Shown here piece by piece: positions 1 through 8,900 of a DNA stretch of 64,000 nucleotides. The notes below the pieces were generated by a model. The model had not been told where the DNA came from. It saw only the letters and a program-made list of their open reading frames with translations, and ran no database searches. Each line of letters opens with the position of its first letter. Position 1 is the stretch's first letter. Position numbers and translations under genes: made by a program. The stretch comes from Caryophanales bacterium (GTDB lineage: Bacteria > Bacillota > Bacilli > CAJFEE01): assembly GCA_029256085.1 (NCBI GenBank), contig JAQSYP010000006.1, positions 1-64,000 on the forward strand, in the 5' to 3' direction.

Positions 1-43
1 GTTTAACAGCTTGTAATTTATCATCTGCAGTAAATTTAGCCAT
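1..43 (-). CDS. IS3-family transposase OrfA, N-terminal fragment (runs off window)
   Basis: The minus strand from ATG at 43 reads MAKFTADDKLQAVK and stays open to the window edge. This resembles the first residues of IS3/IS150-type OrfA proteins, which open with a helix-turn-helix that binds the element ends. A GGAGGTG ribosome binding site lies about ten bases upstream. Only 14 codons are visible, so the family call rests on this short match plus the adjacent element end. Confidence 0.6.
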   Translation of the reverse strand, partial: MAKFTADDKLQAVK

Positions 44-98
44 AGAAAAACTGCACCTCCAATTATTAGATCATGTCTAACAATTGGGGTGCAGTTCA
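1..98 (-). mobile_element. End of an IS3-type insertion sequence (left end with transposase start)
   Basis: Read on the minus strand, the element begins near 98 with TGAACTGCACCCC, which matches the TG-initiated ends I know from IS3-family elements. Inside the end, CTGCACCCCAATTGTTAGA (minus) is repeated in inverted, imperfect form at 51-70, so the end could fold into a hairpin. A good ribosome binding site (GGAGGTG) and a transposase start follow. Only this end lies in the window; the rest is beyond position 1. It abuts the 3' end of a decayed MFS gene. The exact boundary and any target duplication cannot be fixed from one end. Confidence 0.72.
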
Positions 99-1187
99 TA
101 GTTGCGGGGTTTTCTTCTTTAATAGGTAAGTTTACTATTGCTGCTGCTAGAGCAAGGGCTATATCCGCGTACCACATCCATGTATAAGTACCACTAAATT
201 CTATAGAAATGCCACCTAGCCAGGCACCTAGAAACCTTCCGATTTGATGCGTTAGTAACGTTAATCCGAAAAGTGTTGCGAGATATTTTGTTCCAAACAG
301 TTTTCCTACAAGGCCTGAGGTTGGTGGAACTGTGGCTAGCCATGTAAATCCAAGAGCCGCCAAAAATATATATAAGGTAATTGGCGTCTTGGGTGCAATT
401 AGAAAAAAAGCAATCATTAGAGCGCGACTTCCATAAACTAATGCTAAAATATATTTCATTCGATAATGGGAACCAAGCCAACCTGCATATAAGCTCACGG
501 CTATATTAAACAGGCCAATTATTGATAACGATGCAGCCGAAACACTATCATGATGTCCACTAAGAGACACCTCGCCAGGTAAGTGCGTTACTAAAAACGC
601 AATATGGAAGCCACATGTAAAAAATCCAGCATGTAAACAAAGATAACTTCGGTCTCTCAATTGCAAGTTTAATTTGCTGTACTAACCCGATTTAACCCTG
701 TTCTAATGCAATTTCAGTTTTTTGAGGTTTTTCACCCTTTAACAGTGACGCCAATGGAATTGTAAGTAATGTTGTAACTGCCATTGTAATCATGGCAGCA
801 ACCCAATTAAACCTACTAATAACTGTTTGTAATATTGGGGCGAAAATAAATTGTCCGAAAGATCCACCTGCATTTATAAAACCGCCTGCAAATTACCTAC
901 GTTCTGGTGGTAGTTGCTTTGCTGTAGCGCCTATTAGTATTGAATAACTCCCTGCTCCAGCTCCGGCTGCACTTAAAATACCCATAGCCAAAATTAGTGA
1001 CCACTCTGTTTTTACAAAAGGAGTTAAAGCCAAGCCACCAGCGAGTAATATTGCCCCAATTACAAGAACACCGTAAGATCCCTTTTTGTCTGCTATAGCA
1101 CCAAAAATAGGCTGAGCTATCCCCCAAATAAATTGTCCAATAGCCAGAGCGAAGCTGATCGATACAATTCCTAGCACACAACACAAA
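99..1187 (-). pseudogene. Decayed MFS transporter
   Basis: Minus-strand translation gives a recognisable major facilitator protein in pieces. From 1186 it reads through ISFALAIGQFIWGIAQPIFG and the segment ending QLPPERR, then meets TAA at about 892. The same frame continues with FAGGFINAGGSFGQF to a second TAA near 690. A one-base shift near 655 is needed to continue with LHAGFFTCGFHIAFLVTHLP, GFTWLATVPPTSGLVGK and ADIALALAAAIVNLPIKEE. The N-terminal 60 or so residues of a normal MFS protein are missing. The C-terminus runs into the IS end at 98. Two stops, a frameshift and a missing start show that it is dead. Confidence 0.85.
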
Positions 1188-1199
1188 GTGTAAACTTGC

Positions 1200-1345
1200 T
1201 TATTGAATAATATCTTCTAATTTCTTTAACACTTACATAAAGATACGGTTCTCTTCATCTGTCAAAACATCATTAATATATTGTTGTGCCTGATTATAAT
1301 ACGGTACTGCAGACTCTAATTGAATAATAGATTTTTCATTAAAAA
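1200..1345 (-). pseudogene. Remnant of a MarR-family regulator C-terminus
   Basis: On the minus strand one frame reads EKSIIQLESAVPYYNQAQQ then INDVLTDEENRIFM, a TAA, and VLKKLEDIIQ followed by a stop. The phrase LTDEE..IF..VLKKLE is typical of the last helix of MarR regulators. No start or DNA-binding domain remains, and there is an internal stop. It sits directly upstream of the headless MFS gene, so one deletion probably removed the middle of a MarR-MFS pair. Short, hence moderate confidence. Confidence 0.55.
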
Positions 1346-1382
1346 AGGAGACCTTTCCTATCTATATTAGGAAAGTGTCTCC
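1339..1382 (-). terminator. Rho-independent terminator of the Ig-repeat gene
   Basis: On the minus strand GGAGACACTTTCCTA pairs with TAGGAAAGGTCTCC around a short loop, followed by a run of six T. It lies 16 bases past the stop of the gene ending at 1398. Confidence 0.9.
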
Positions 1383-1397
1383 AAATATATTAATACA

Positions 1398-4300
1398 TTA
1401 ATACACTCTTACAAATGAAGTTTTACTTCTTAGCTTTACTTTATCAACAGTAAATAGACTTAAATTAATTTTCTTTTTTTGCTTTGGAATTTTAATTATG
1501 AATTTTCCTGTTGATCCTACTACCCCACTATTTAAGTATTTTCTTCCGTTGTAAACGTAAACTCTTGTACCTTTTTCTGCAGTACCTGTAATAACTGTTG
1601 AATATGAATAAAGCTTATTAACTTTTGGTGCACTTGGAGGCGTCTTATCAAGTACAGTGACAATCTTAGCAATACTTAGATTGCCTGCACTATCTTTTGC
1701 ATAAACATATATTTTACTACCAGCACTTTGTTTTTTTATATTCAATTTATAGTATCCAGTACTAGACGATTTAACTGCACCTAATGATAGCGACCCATTT
1801 TTAACTATTAATGTTGTATTAGGGGTGGCCTTTCCTGTAATGTTTAAGTGATTATCCCATATAGGGTTAACTGATGGAACTTGAGGTGGAGTTTTGTCTA
1901 ATACAGTAATAACCCTTGGGTTACTTACATTACTACTAAAATCTTTAGAAAAAACTGATATCTTAATTCCTGCTACTTGCTTTGTTATAAATAGATTGTA
2001 ATATCCGGTTGTTGAAGATTCTACTTGATTTAATAACTTTGTACCATTATATGCATAAACAATTACATTCGGTTCAGTCTTGCCTGTAATCACCACATGA
2101 TTATCCCAAATAGGCTTGACAAAAGGGGCATCTGGAGCTGTTTTATCACTTACTCCAAGTACCATTGGAATACTCAGATTTCCGGCTGGATCCTTACTGT
2201 ACACTGATATTATACTAAAAGCCTTTTGTTTACTTATAGGTATACTATAATAACCAGTTGATGTAGCTCTAGTAGTTCCTATAACTGTACCCCCATTTTT
2301 GGCATTAACAATATAGTTAGGCTTTGTATTGCCACTAATAGCAATATGATTATCCGCTACTGGCTCAACTGATGGTGTGTTTATATTACGCTTATAAATG
2401 TTTGTAATATTGATTGATTTAATAGTTTTATTTCCAGCAAAATCTTCTACTGAAATCTTGTAAGTACCATTACTACTAATTGAGTAATATGCATTATCCC
2501 CATTTACAATTTCACCGTTTGGTAAAGTAATACTTTTTACATTTGTATTATCATACGCACTTATTACAAGCAGTACGTTTTCCTTTGTTGGTTCTTTTGT
2601 ACTTTGTATTAATGTAACCTCTGGGTTTAATTTATCAATAATATCGATATTAAGTGCTTTTGATGTTATGTTACCAAACAAATCTTTTACTTCAAAGTTA
2701 TAAACTCCATTTTCGCTAACAGTAATCTTTGTCTCAGAGTTATTAATAATTGTACCATTTGGTAATTTAATAGACTCTATACCAACGTTATCACTAGCAT
2801 TAATATTAATAGTTACGTCTTCATTTGTTGAGAATGTTTTATCTTGTACTAAATTTACGCTTGGTAAAATGTTGTCATTTACATGCTGATTAAAATCTAT
2901 ATATTCATCGTATTCTGCAGATGATTCAGCACTTTTTACTTGTAATCTAAATCTATATGTGCCATTTTTTCTTGTGCTCCAAATTAAGTCTGTATTTGTA
3001 CTGTAGTTCTGTATAACCTTCCATTCGGAGTTTTCACTGATAAGAAATCTATACAATGGCTCGTGTCCACCTGATGCTTGTGCTTTAAACGTGTATTGTT
3101 TAGGTGCCTCACTATTATCAACTGCGATATTTAGACTTGTTAAAGCCGGTACCGCAGTTTTAAATTTTATTGTAAACCCACCCAACTTTTTCTCATTTAA
3201 ATAACCAGTAATAGCATCCTCACCTATATGAAGTGTATAATCTGATAAATCTCTTAGATATTCTGGTTGAATACATAATATGCCTTTGTCAGCCTCTATA
3301 TTCAATTTAACTACGCCATCTGGACCCAGTAATGTAATCTTAGAACTGTCTAGTATATTAACTTGTTGATTTAATTGAATAATAAATGCACTGCTAGTCG
3401 GGATTCCGTTTTTATTATTATAAAAGTCATCAAAGAATATTCCGTTTTTTCCATATGCCCTGTATGAACTATCAGTTATACTAAAGGGATTTTGTTTGTA
3501 ATCGATAATATATTCAACAAAATAATCACCATAGTCATTTGTTTGAATTGTTATCAGCCCACTTTTAAAGTGCATTTTCTCTATGTAACAATCTCTTTTA
3601 ATTGTATAAAGATACTCATTGCTATCATATCGGAAAACATCAATACCACCCAAAGAATTAGAAACAAATGTTAATTGATCATTTGCACTGAATTCATAAT
3701 CAGTATAAGGATATTCTTCATCCTCTTGAAATTCGTGCATTTTAAATTTAAAACTCATATCACCGGTTCTTGTAGATGATAATCCCAATACTACACCTGT
3801 ATTAAAATACATTCTAAGGCCATCCGGAGAGATTTTTGATAAAATACTTAATTCATATTCGCCGTGATACGGTGAATCATACTTTGACTTAATAATTCCT
3901 TTATCAACTTCAAACGCCAAAACATCTCTCGGAAAACTATCAGAAGTAATTGTATATAATTTATTGGTAGTAGGATTATAAACAATACTTGATCGATCAC
4001 CCATACGCGCTATAAAGTCATTAACTACCTCGGTTTTATCTTTAAGTGAGTAAACTTTTATATATTCATGTTGTCCCGATCCTGGCGTTACATAAATATA
4101 ACCATCTTTATCAATAGCAATATCGTAAGGATCAGCTTCAATGTTCATCATGCTTGTAATAGAAAAGTTTACTGGATCCACTTCTGCTATACCCCCACTA
4201 TATGGACCATAATTGTGATAGCTATGTGGGACTTTAACTTGAGTTACATAAAGTTTATCGTTATACATTTCAATCTTTTCAGAAGAATACGGTAATAGTA

Positions 4301-4526
4301 GTGTCTTAATCTCGCCTGTAACGTAATTTACTGAATAAATAGTTTTACTATTCTTTTCAGTCATATATACAACTGTTCTATTTGGATCTATAACCGTGTC
4401 GAAAGGCTCAAACCCTAATGATATTTTTCCTTGTGTAGCATATACACTTTTTTCTGTAGTTAATGGCGTATTAATTATAGTAATAATTAATACTAGTACA
4501 CTAAATCCCCTAAATAATTTCCCCAA
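1398..4526 (-). CDS. Secreted surface protein with beta-propeller and bacterial Ig-like repeats
   Basis: A 1042-residue exported protein. I chose the TTG at 4526 because AAAGGAGG lies six bases upstream and the product then opens with a clean signal peptide (MGKLFRGFSVLVLIITIIN, cleavage near SVYA); an upstream ATG at 4571 has no ribosome site. Residues about 30-350 look like a YVTN-type beta-propeller (PFDTVIDPNRTVVYMTEKN). An SbsA-like Ig segment follows near 375-460, then two Ig modules with NVGIESIKLPNG and NVKSITLPNGE. The last 310 residues hold four Big_6-type repeats, each opening with DKT.P..P.V and containing ITGKT.PN. No LPXTG or S-layer anchor is visible. It shares architecture with the gene at 38630. 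Role on the cell surface is inferred; no enzymatic domain was recognised. Confidence 0.85.
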   Translation of the reverse strand: MGKLFRGFSVLVLIITIINTPLTTEKSVYATQGKISLGFEPFDTVIDPNRTVVYMTEKNSKTIYSVNYVTGEIKTLLLPYSSEKIEMYNDKLYVTQVKVPHSYHNYGPYSGGIAEVDPVNFSITSMMNIEADPYDIAIDKDGYIYVTPGSGQHEYIKVYSLKDKTEVVNDFIARMGDRSSIVYNPTTNKLYTITSDSFPRDVLAFEVDKGIIKSKYDSPYHGEYELSILSKISPDGLRMYFNTGVVLGLSSTRTGDMSFKFKMHEFQEDEEYPYTDYEFSANDQLTFVSNSLGGIDVFRYDSNEYLYTIKRDCYIEKMHFKSGLITIQTNDYGDYFVEYIIDYKQNPFSITDSSYRAYGKNGIFFDDFYNNKNGIPTSSAFIIQLNQQVNILDSSKITLLGPDGVVKLNIEADKGILCIQPEYLRDLSDYTLHIGEDAITGYLNEKKLGGFTIKFKTAVPALTSLNIAVDNSEAPKQYTFKAQASGGHEPLYRFLISENSEWKVIQNYSTNTDLIWSTRKNGTYRFRLQVKSAESSAEYDEYIDFNQHVNDNILPSVNLVQDKTFSTNEDVTININASDNVGIESIKLPNGTIINNSETKITVSENGVYNFEVKDLFGNITSKALNIDIIDKLNPEVTLIQSTKEPTKENVLLVISAYDNTNVKSITLPNGEIVNGDNAYYSISSNGTYKISVEDFAGNKTIKSINITNIYKRNINTPSVEPVADNHIAISGNTKPNYIVNAKNGGTVIGTTRATSTGYYSIPISKQKAFSIISVYSKDPAGNLSIPMVLGVSDKTAPDAPFVKPIWDNHVVITGKTEPNVIVYAYNGTKLLNQVESSTTGYYNLFITKQVAGIKISVFSKDFSSNVSNPRVITVLDKTPPQVPSVNPIWDNHLNITGKATPNTTLIVKNGSLSLGAVKSSSTGYYKLNIKKQSAGSKIYVYAKDSAGNLSIAKIVTVLDKTPPSAPKVNKLYSYSTVITGTAEKGTRVYVYNGRKYLNSGVVGSTGKFIIKIPKQKKKINLSLFTVDKVKLRSKTSFVRVY

Positions 4527-4745
4527 AATTATCCTCCTTTGATTACCAATACCAATACACTCTTTTAACATAATAATTCAAAGTTTTACACTTTTCTCTA
4601 CTAGACCTTAATAACATTCTATCATCTTCAATATTACATTTCTAAGTTTTTATACACTTTTCGAATTTATTATGTATTTCTAATTACTTACAAGTAAATA
4701 ATAAACACGTTAATTTATATAAAAATTAGTGAAGGTGGTCCGTCT

Positions 4746-7700
4746 ATGGCTAAAAAAATGAAAACAATGGATGGTAACCAAGCTGCAGCAGAAGCATCAT
4801 ATGGGTTTACAGAGGTAGCGGCTATTTATCCAATTACCCCTTCTACACCTATGGCTGAAATTGTAGATGAGTGGTCATCACGTGAAAGAAAAAATTACTT
4901 TGGACAGCCTGTAAAAGTTGTCGAAATGCAATCCGAGGCTGGTGCTGCTGGTGCAGTCCATGGTTCCCTAGTTGCTGGTGCGCTAACCACTACATACACT
5001 GCTTCGCAAGGTCTACTGTTGATGATACCAAACTTATACAGATGGTCAGGAGAGTTATTGCCAGCAGTATTACATGTTACCGCAAGGGCAATTGCTACTC
5101 ACGCGTTATCAATATTCGGAGACCATCAGGATGTAATGGCTACTAGACAAACTGGTGTAGTAATTTTAGCATCATCGAATGTACAAGAGGTAATGGATTT
5201 AGCAAATGTTGCGCACTTGTCTGCAATCAAAGCTAGATTACCATTTATCCACTTTTTCGATGGATTTCGCACGTCACATGAAGTCCAGAAGATTGAAACT
5301 ATCGACCATGATGACATTGCTAAATTAATAGACCATGAAGCTATTAAAGAATTTAGAGCAAGAGCTTTACTACCTGAACATCCTACTTTAAAAGGAACTG
5401 CGCAAAATCCGGATATATACTTCCAGGGAAGAGAAGCCCAAAATAAGTTCTATAATGAAGTACCAGCAATAGTAGAGCACTATATGAAAGAAATTGAGAA
5501 AATTACAGGAAGATCATATAAACCGTTCGATTATTATGGTGATCCTGAAGCAGAAAATATTATAATTGCCATGGGCTCTGTCTGCGATACTATTGAAGAA
5601 ACTATTGATTATTTAAGAGGAAAGGGAGAGAAAGTTGGGTTAATTAATGTCCACTTATATCGACCTTTTAGCGCTAAACATTTCATGCAAGTATGTCCTA
5701 AAACTGTTAAAAAAATTGCAGTACTTGACCGTACTAAGGAACCAGGTTCTCTAGGCGAGCCTTTATACCTAGATGTATGTAAATTATTCTATGGTTCTGA
5801 TGAAAAGCCTTTAATTGTTGGTGGGCGTTATGGTCTAGCATCTAAAGATACAAGACCATCTCAAATAGTTTCTGTGTTTGATAACTTGAACCAAAGTAAG
5901 CCAAAAGATGGTTTCACAATTGGTATTGTAGACGATGTAACTCATACTTCTCTACCTGAAAGTGAAACTATTGAAACAACACCAGAAGGTACAATCCGTT
6001 GTAAATTCTGGGGTCTAGGTTCTGATGGTACTGTTGGTGCAAATAAAACAGCAATCAAAATCATCGGAGATAATACAGACTTATTCGCTCAAGCATACTT
6101 CTCTTATGACAGTAAAAAATCTGGTGGTAGTACAGTTTCACATTTAAGGTTTGGTAAAAAACGAATAAAATCGCCTTATCTAATATATACCGCTGACTAT
6201 ATTGCATGCCATAATCACTCGTTTATTTTTAATCAGGATGTTATTAAGGGTCTTAAGAAGAATGGAACTTTCGTACTAAATTGTCCTTGGGCAGAGGATG
6301 AATTGACCGGAAAAATGCCAGCAAATCTGAAAAAATATATAGCTCAAAACGATATTAATTTCTATATTATTGATGCTATCTCAATTGCTAAAAATATCGG
6401 TCTTGGCGGAAGAATTAACATGATAATGCAATCCGCATTCTTTAAACTTGCTGAAGTTATCCCTGTTGATCAAGCCATTGAACTGTTAAAAAACTCTGTA
6501 GATACTGCCTATGGTAAAAAGGGGCAAAAAATCGTAGATATGAACAAGGCCGCTATAGATCAAGGTCTTGATGCTTTAGTGAAAGTTAATGTACCTTCAT
6601 CATGGAAAGACGCGGAAGATGCAGATACCCCTGTAAAAGATGAACCAGATTTTGTCAAGAATATACAAAGACCAATGGAAAGACATGAAGGTGATGAGCT
6701 TCCAGTTAGTGCATTTAATGGCATGGAGGATGGAACATTCCCATTAGGAACAACTGCGTATGAGAAACGTGGAATTGCAGTAATGATTCCTGAGTGGCAA
6801 TTAGACAAATGTATTCAGTGTAACCAGTGTTCTTATATATGTCCTCATGCTGTAATTAGACCTTTCATTCTAAACGATGAAGAAAAAGCAAAAGCACCAG
6901 ATACTTTTAAAACTAAATCTGCACAAGGTAAAGGATTAAAAGAATATGGATATCGTATTCAAGTAAGTCCACTTGATTGTACCGGATGCGCGAACTGTGC
7001 GGATGTTTGTCCAGCTCCTGGCAAAGCTTTAATTATGAAAAATGCAGAAATAGAAACAGCAAATGAATCTGAAAACTGGGAATTTGCACTTTCAGTTAGT
7101 GAAAAACACAACCTACTTGATCCAAAAACACTAAAAGGAAGTCAGTTTGTAAGACCGTTATTAGAATTTCATGGAGCTTGTCCTGGTTGCGGCGAGACAC
7201 CTTACATTAAACTTTTAACTCAACTATTTGGTGACAGGATGATGATTGCAAACGCTACTGGTTGTTCAATGATTTGGGGAGCTAGCGCACCTTCAATCCC
7301 GTACTCTACTAACGCCGAAGGTAAAGGACCAGCATGGGGCAACTCACTTTTTGAAGATAATGCTGAATACGGATACGGTATGTACCTTGGCGTGAGACAG
7401 CTGAGGGAGAGATTGTACCAACTAGTTAGTGAAGCATTGCAAATGGATATTAACCAAAACCTAAAAGATGCTTTCCAGGAATGGTTGGATAATTTTGATG
7501 AAGGTGAAGCTTCTAAGGTTGCTACAGGTAAGATTTTAGATTCAATCGTTAATGAAAATTATGAAAGTAATCCCGTGTTAAAAGAGATTATGGAAAAGAA
7601 AGATTATCTCATTAAAAAGTCCCACTGGCTAATAGGTGGAGACGGTTGGGCATACGACATTGGTTTTGGCGGCTTAGATCAAGTTTTAGCTTCTGGTGAT

Positions 7701-8264
7701 GACGTAAACATTTTCGTAATGGATACCGAAATTTATTCGAATACCGGTGGACAATCATCGAAATCAACACCTGCTGCTGCTGTTGCTAAATTTGCTGCCG
7801 CTGGAAAAAAAGTTAGGAAGAAGGATTTAGGTATGATGGCTATGAGTTATGGCCATGTATATGTAGCACAAATAGCAATGGGTGCTAATATGAACCATAC
7901 TATTAAAGTTATCAATGAGGCAGAAGCATATAAAGGACCTTCATTAATAATTGCCTATGCTCCTTGTATAAGTCATGGTATAAAGACAGGTATGGGAACG
8001 AGTATTTTACAGATGAAGCGCGCTGTAGAATCCGGTTATTGGCATCTATATAGGCATAATCCAATGTTACGTGAAGAAGGTAAAAATCCATTTACATTAG
8101 ATTCTAAGGAACCAAAAGAATCCTATAAGGAATTTATTCATGGTGAAATACGTTATTCTTCTCTAACTAATACTTTCCCGAGTATTGCCGATAAAATGGC
8201 AGAAATTTCTGAGCAGCACGCTCGCGAACGTTATGAAACTTATAAGCGTTTAGCTGATAGTTAG
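4746..8264 (+). CDS. nifJ: Pyruvate:ferredoxin (flavodoxin) oxidoreductase
   Basis: Single-chain PFOR of 1172 residues, the usual length. It oxidatively decarboxylates pyruvate to acetyl-CoA and passes electrons to ferredoxin or flavodoxin in the cytoplasm. The N-terminus shows the domain I signature AAEASYGFTEVAAIYPITPS. Two 4Fe-4S motifs are visible, CIQCNQCSYICP near residue 689 and CTGCANCADVCP near 745. A further cysteine pair, GACPGCGETPY near 813, opens the thiamine diphosphate domain, which continues with GGDGWAYDIGFGG and YSNTGGQSSKSTPA. GAAGGTGG precedes the ATG. The gene stands alone with its own terminator. The enzyme is oxygen-sensitive in most bacteria, which fits an anaerobic or facultative lifestyle. 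Confidence 0.98.
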   Translation: MAKKMKTMDGNQAAAEASYGFTEVAAIYPITPSTPMAEIVDEWSSRERKNYFGQPVKVVEMQSEAGAAGAVHGSLVAGALTTTYTASQGLLLMIPNLYRWSGELLPAVLHVTARAIATHALSIFGDHQDVMATRQTGVVILASSNVQEVMDLANVAHLSAIKARLPFIHFFDGFRTSHEVQKIETIDHDDIAKLIDHEAIKEFRARALLPEHPTLKGTAQNPDIYFQGREAQNKFYNEVPAIVEHYMKEIEKITGRSYKPFDYYGDPEAENIIIAMGSVCDTIEETIDYLRGKGEKVGLINVHLYRPFSAKHFMQVCPKTVKKIAVLDRTKEPGSLGEPLYLDVCKLFYGSDEKPLIVGGRYGLASKDTRPSQIVSVFDNLNQSKPKDGFTIGIVDDVTHTSLPESETIETTPEGTIRCKFWGLGSDGTVGANKTAIKIIGDNTDLFAQAYFSYDSKKSGGSTVSHLRFGKKRIKSPYLIYTADYIACHNHSFIFNQDVIKGLKKNGTFVLNCPWAEDELTGKMPANLKKYIAQNDINFYIIDAISIAKNIGLGGRINMIMQSAFFKLAEVIPVDQAIELLKNSVDTAYGKKGQKIVDMNKAAIDQGLDALVKVNVPSSWKDAEDADTPVKDEPDFVKNIQRPMERHEGDELPVSAFNGMEDGTFPLGTTAYEKRGIAVMIPEWQLDKCIQCNQCSYICPHAVIRPFILNDEEKAKAPDTFKTKSAQGKGLKEYGYRIQVSPLDCTGCANCADVCPAPGKALIMKNAEIETANESENWEFALSVSEKHNLLDPKTLKGSQFVRPLLEFHGACPGCGETPYIKLLTQLFGDRMMIANATGCSMIWGASAPSIPYSTNAEGKGPAWGNSLFEDNAEYGYGMYLGVRQLRERLYQLVSEALQMDINQNLKDAFQEWLDNFDEGEASKVATGKILDSIVNENYESNPVLKEIMEKKDYLIKKSHWLIGGDGWAYDIGFGGLDQVLASGDDVNIFVMDTEIYSNTGGQSSKSTPAAAVAKFAAAGKKVRKKDLGMMAMSYGHVYVAQIAMGANMNHTIKVINEAEAYKGPSLIIAYAPCISHGIKTGMGTSILQMKRAVESGYWHLYRHNPMLREEGKNPFTLDSKEPKESYKEFIHGEIRYSSLTNTFPSIADKMAEISEQHARERYETYKRLADS

Positions 8265-8268
8265 AAAT

Positions 8269-8308
8269 AAAAGGAAGGAAGTCGTTAAGACTTCCTTCCT
8301 TTATTTTT
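8269..8308 (+). terminator. Terminator of nifJ, probably shared with the convergent small gene
   Basis: AAAGGAAGGAAGTC pairs perfectly with GACTTCCTTCCTTT around a four-base loop, then ATTTTT. It starts just after the nifJ stop and overlaps the stop codon of the convergent 55-residue gene. Confidence 0.93.
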
Positions 8309-8468
8309 CATTTTGATCAGCGTATTCTTTTGCATTCATTACTTCGAATTCACTAGGAATGTGCACGTTTGATACTGGTTTCATGTCATCAATATTTGCC
8401 CACGATGCAGTATCATGTTTCTCAATCGGAACAGCCATGAAATGATCTTTTTTATTGTTTTTTGCCAT
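8301..8468 (-). CDS. Small DUF3787-like (CDIF630_02480-type) spore surface protein
   Basis: A 55-residue gene below usual length cut-offs. It begins MAKNNKKDHFMAVPIEKHDT, continues ASWANIDDMKPVSNVHIPSE and ends FEVMNAKEYADQNEK. The core PIEKHDT..WANI...KPVSNV.IP matches, from memory, a small family (DUF3787) of clostridia and anaerobic bacilli described as spore surface proteins. GAGGT lies about eight bases before the ATG. It is hydrophilic, with no signal or membrane segment. It converges on nifJ and shares its terminator. The family assignment is by recall and should be confirmed by profile search; the coding call is well supported by the ribosome site and the intact motif. Confidence 0.8.
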   Translation of the reverse strand: MAKNNKKDHFMAVPIEKHDTASWANIDDMKPVSNVHIPSEFEVMNAKEYADQNEK

Positions 8469-8549
8469 GTTATCAACCTCTTATCTTTATATTTATATAT
8501 TATTTTCGGTTTAATTTAATTTTATATTCCTAAAAATAATATAAACTTA

Positions 8550-8588
8550 GAAAAGGCAAATCTCTTCTACAAGCAGATTAGCTTTTTT
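8550..8588. terminator. Possible hairpin terminator or attenuator in the nifJ-permease gap
   Basis: AAATCT and AGATT pair across an 11-base loop, with flanking AAAAGGC and GCTTTTTT, so T-runs occur on either strand. It is not next to a gene end and may be a relic. Confidence 0.35.
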
Positions 8589-8700
8589 AATCCATAATCA
8601 TATTTATTTAATCCGAATTTTTATTTTTTAATCCAAAATTTCATTTTTTAATCCGAAATTTCATTTTTTAATCCGAAATAAAGTTTTTTTAATCCATTAA
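8584..8700. repeat. Six phased TTTTTTAATCC repeats, 20-21 bp period
   Basis: AATCC occurs at 8589, 8610, 8630, 8650, 8670 and 8691, each preceded by a T-run and mostly followed by gAAaTTTCAT. Spacing of 20-21 bp puts every copy on the same face of the helix. The array lies upstream of the small spore-type gene (minus strand), where it reads GGATTAAAAAA. Function unknown. Confidence 0.8.
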
Positions 8701-8742
8701 TATTGATCATGGCATAAGCAAAATCATTTGCAAGTAGCAAAA

Positions 8743-8862
8743 ATAAAGAAAACTCGGCGATTGCCGAGCCTTAAGGGCGACGGCAGAGCCGTAGTTGCAC
8801 TTATGCGTTAGGAAAGTATGAACTACGCAGAAGATTATACTTTCCTGGTTATAGCTGAAAAA
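8743..8862. repeat. Structured dispersed intergenic repeat, copy A
   Basis: About 87 bases are identical to the copy at 30786, from ATAAAGAAAACTCGG to GAACTACGCA, with a diverged tail that still keeps ATACTTTCCT. It contains the hairpins CTCGGCgattGCCGAG and ACGGCagaGCCGT, and the longer pairings GTAGTT/GAACTAC and GGAAAGTAT/ATACTTTCC, which interleave. It lies directly beyond the terminator of the permease gene. It looks like a non-coding mobile repeat or structured RNA element. Confidence 0.85.
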
Positions 8863-8892
8863 AGAGGGCCACATAAAAATGTGATACCCTCT
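8858..8892 (-). terminator. Terminator of the amino acid permease gene
   Basis: Minus strand: GAGGGTATCACAT and ATGTGGCCCTC form a stem around a short loop, followed by TTTTTT. It lies eight bases past the permease stop. Confidence 0.85.
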
Positions 8893-8900
8893 TAGTGATA

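Noticed and set aside
897-1184. Open frame of 95 residues on the minus strand within the MFS remnant
   Set aside because: It is an out-of-frame shadow; the neighbouring frame has clear MFS sequence.
8584-8700. Possible CRISPR-like array
   Set aside because: The unit is 20-21 bp with no distinct spacers and no cas genes, so it is a simple tandem repeat.
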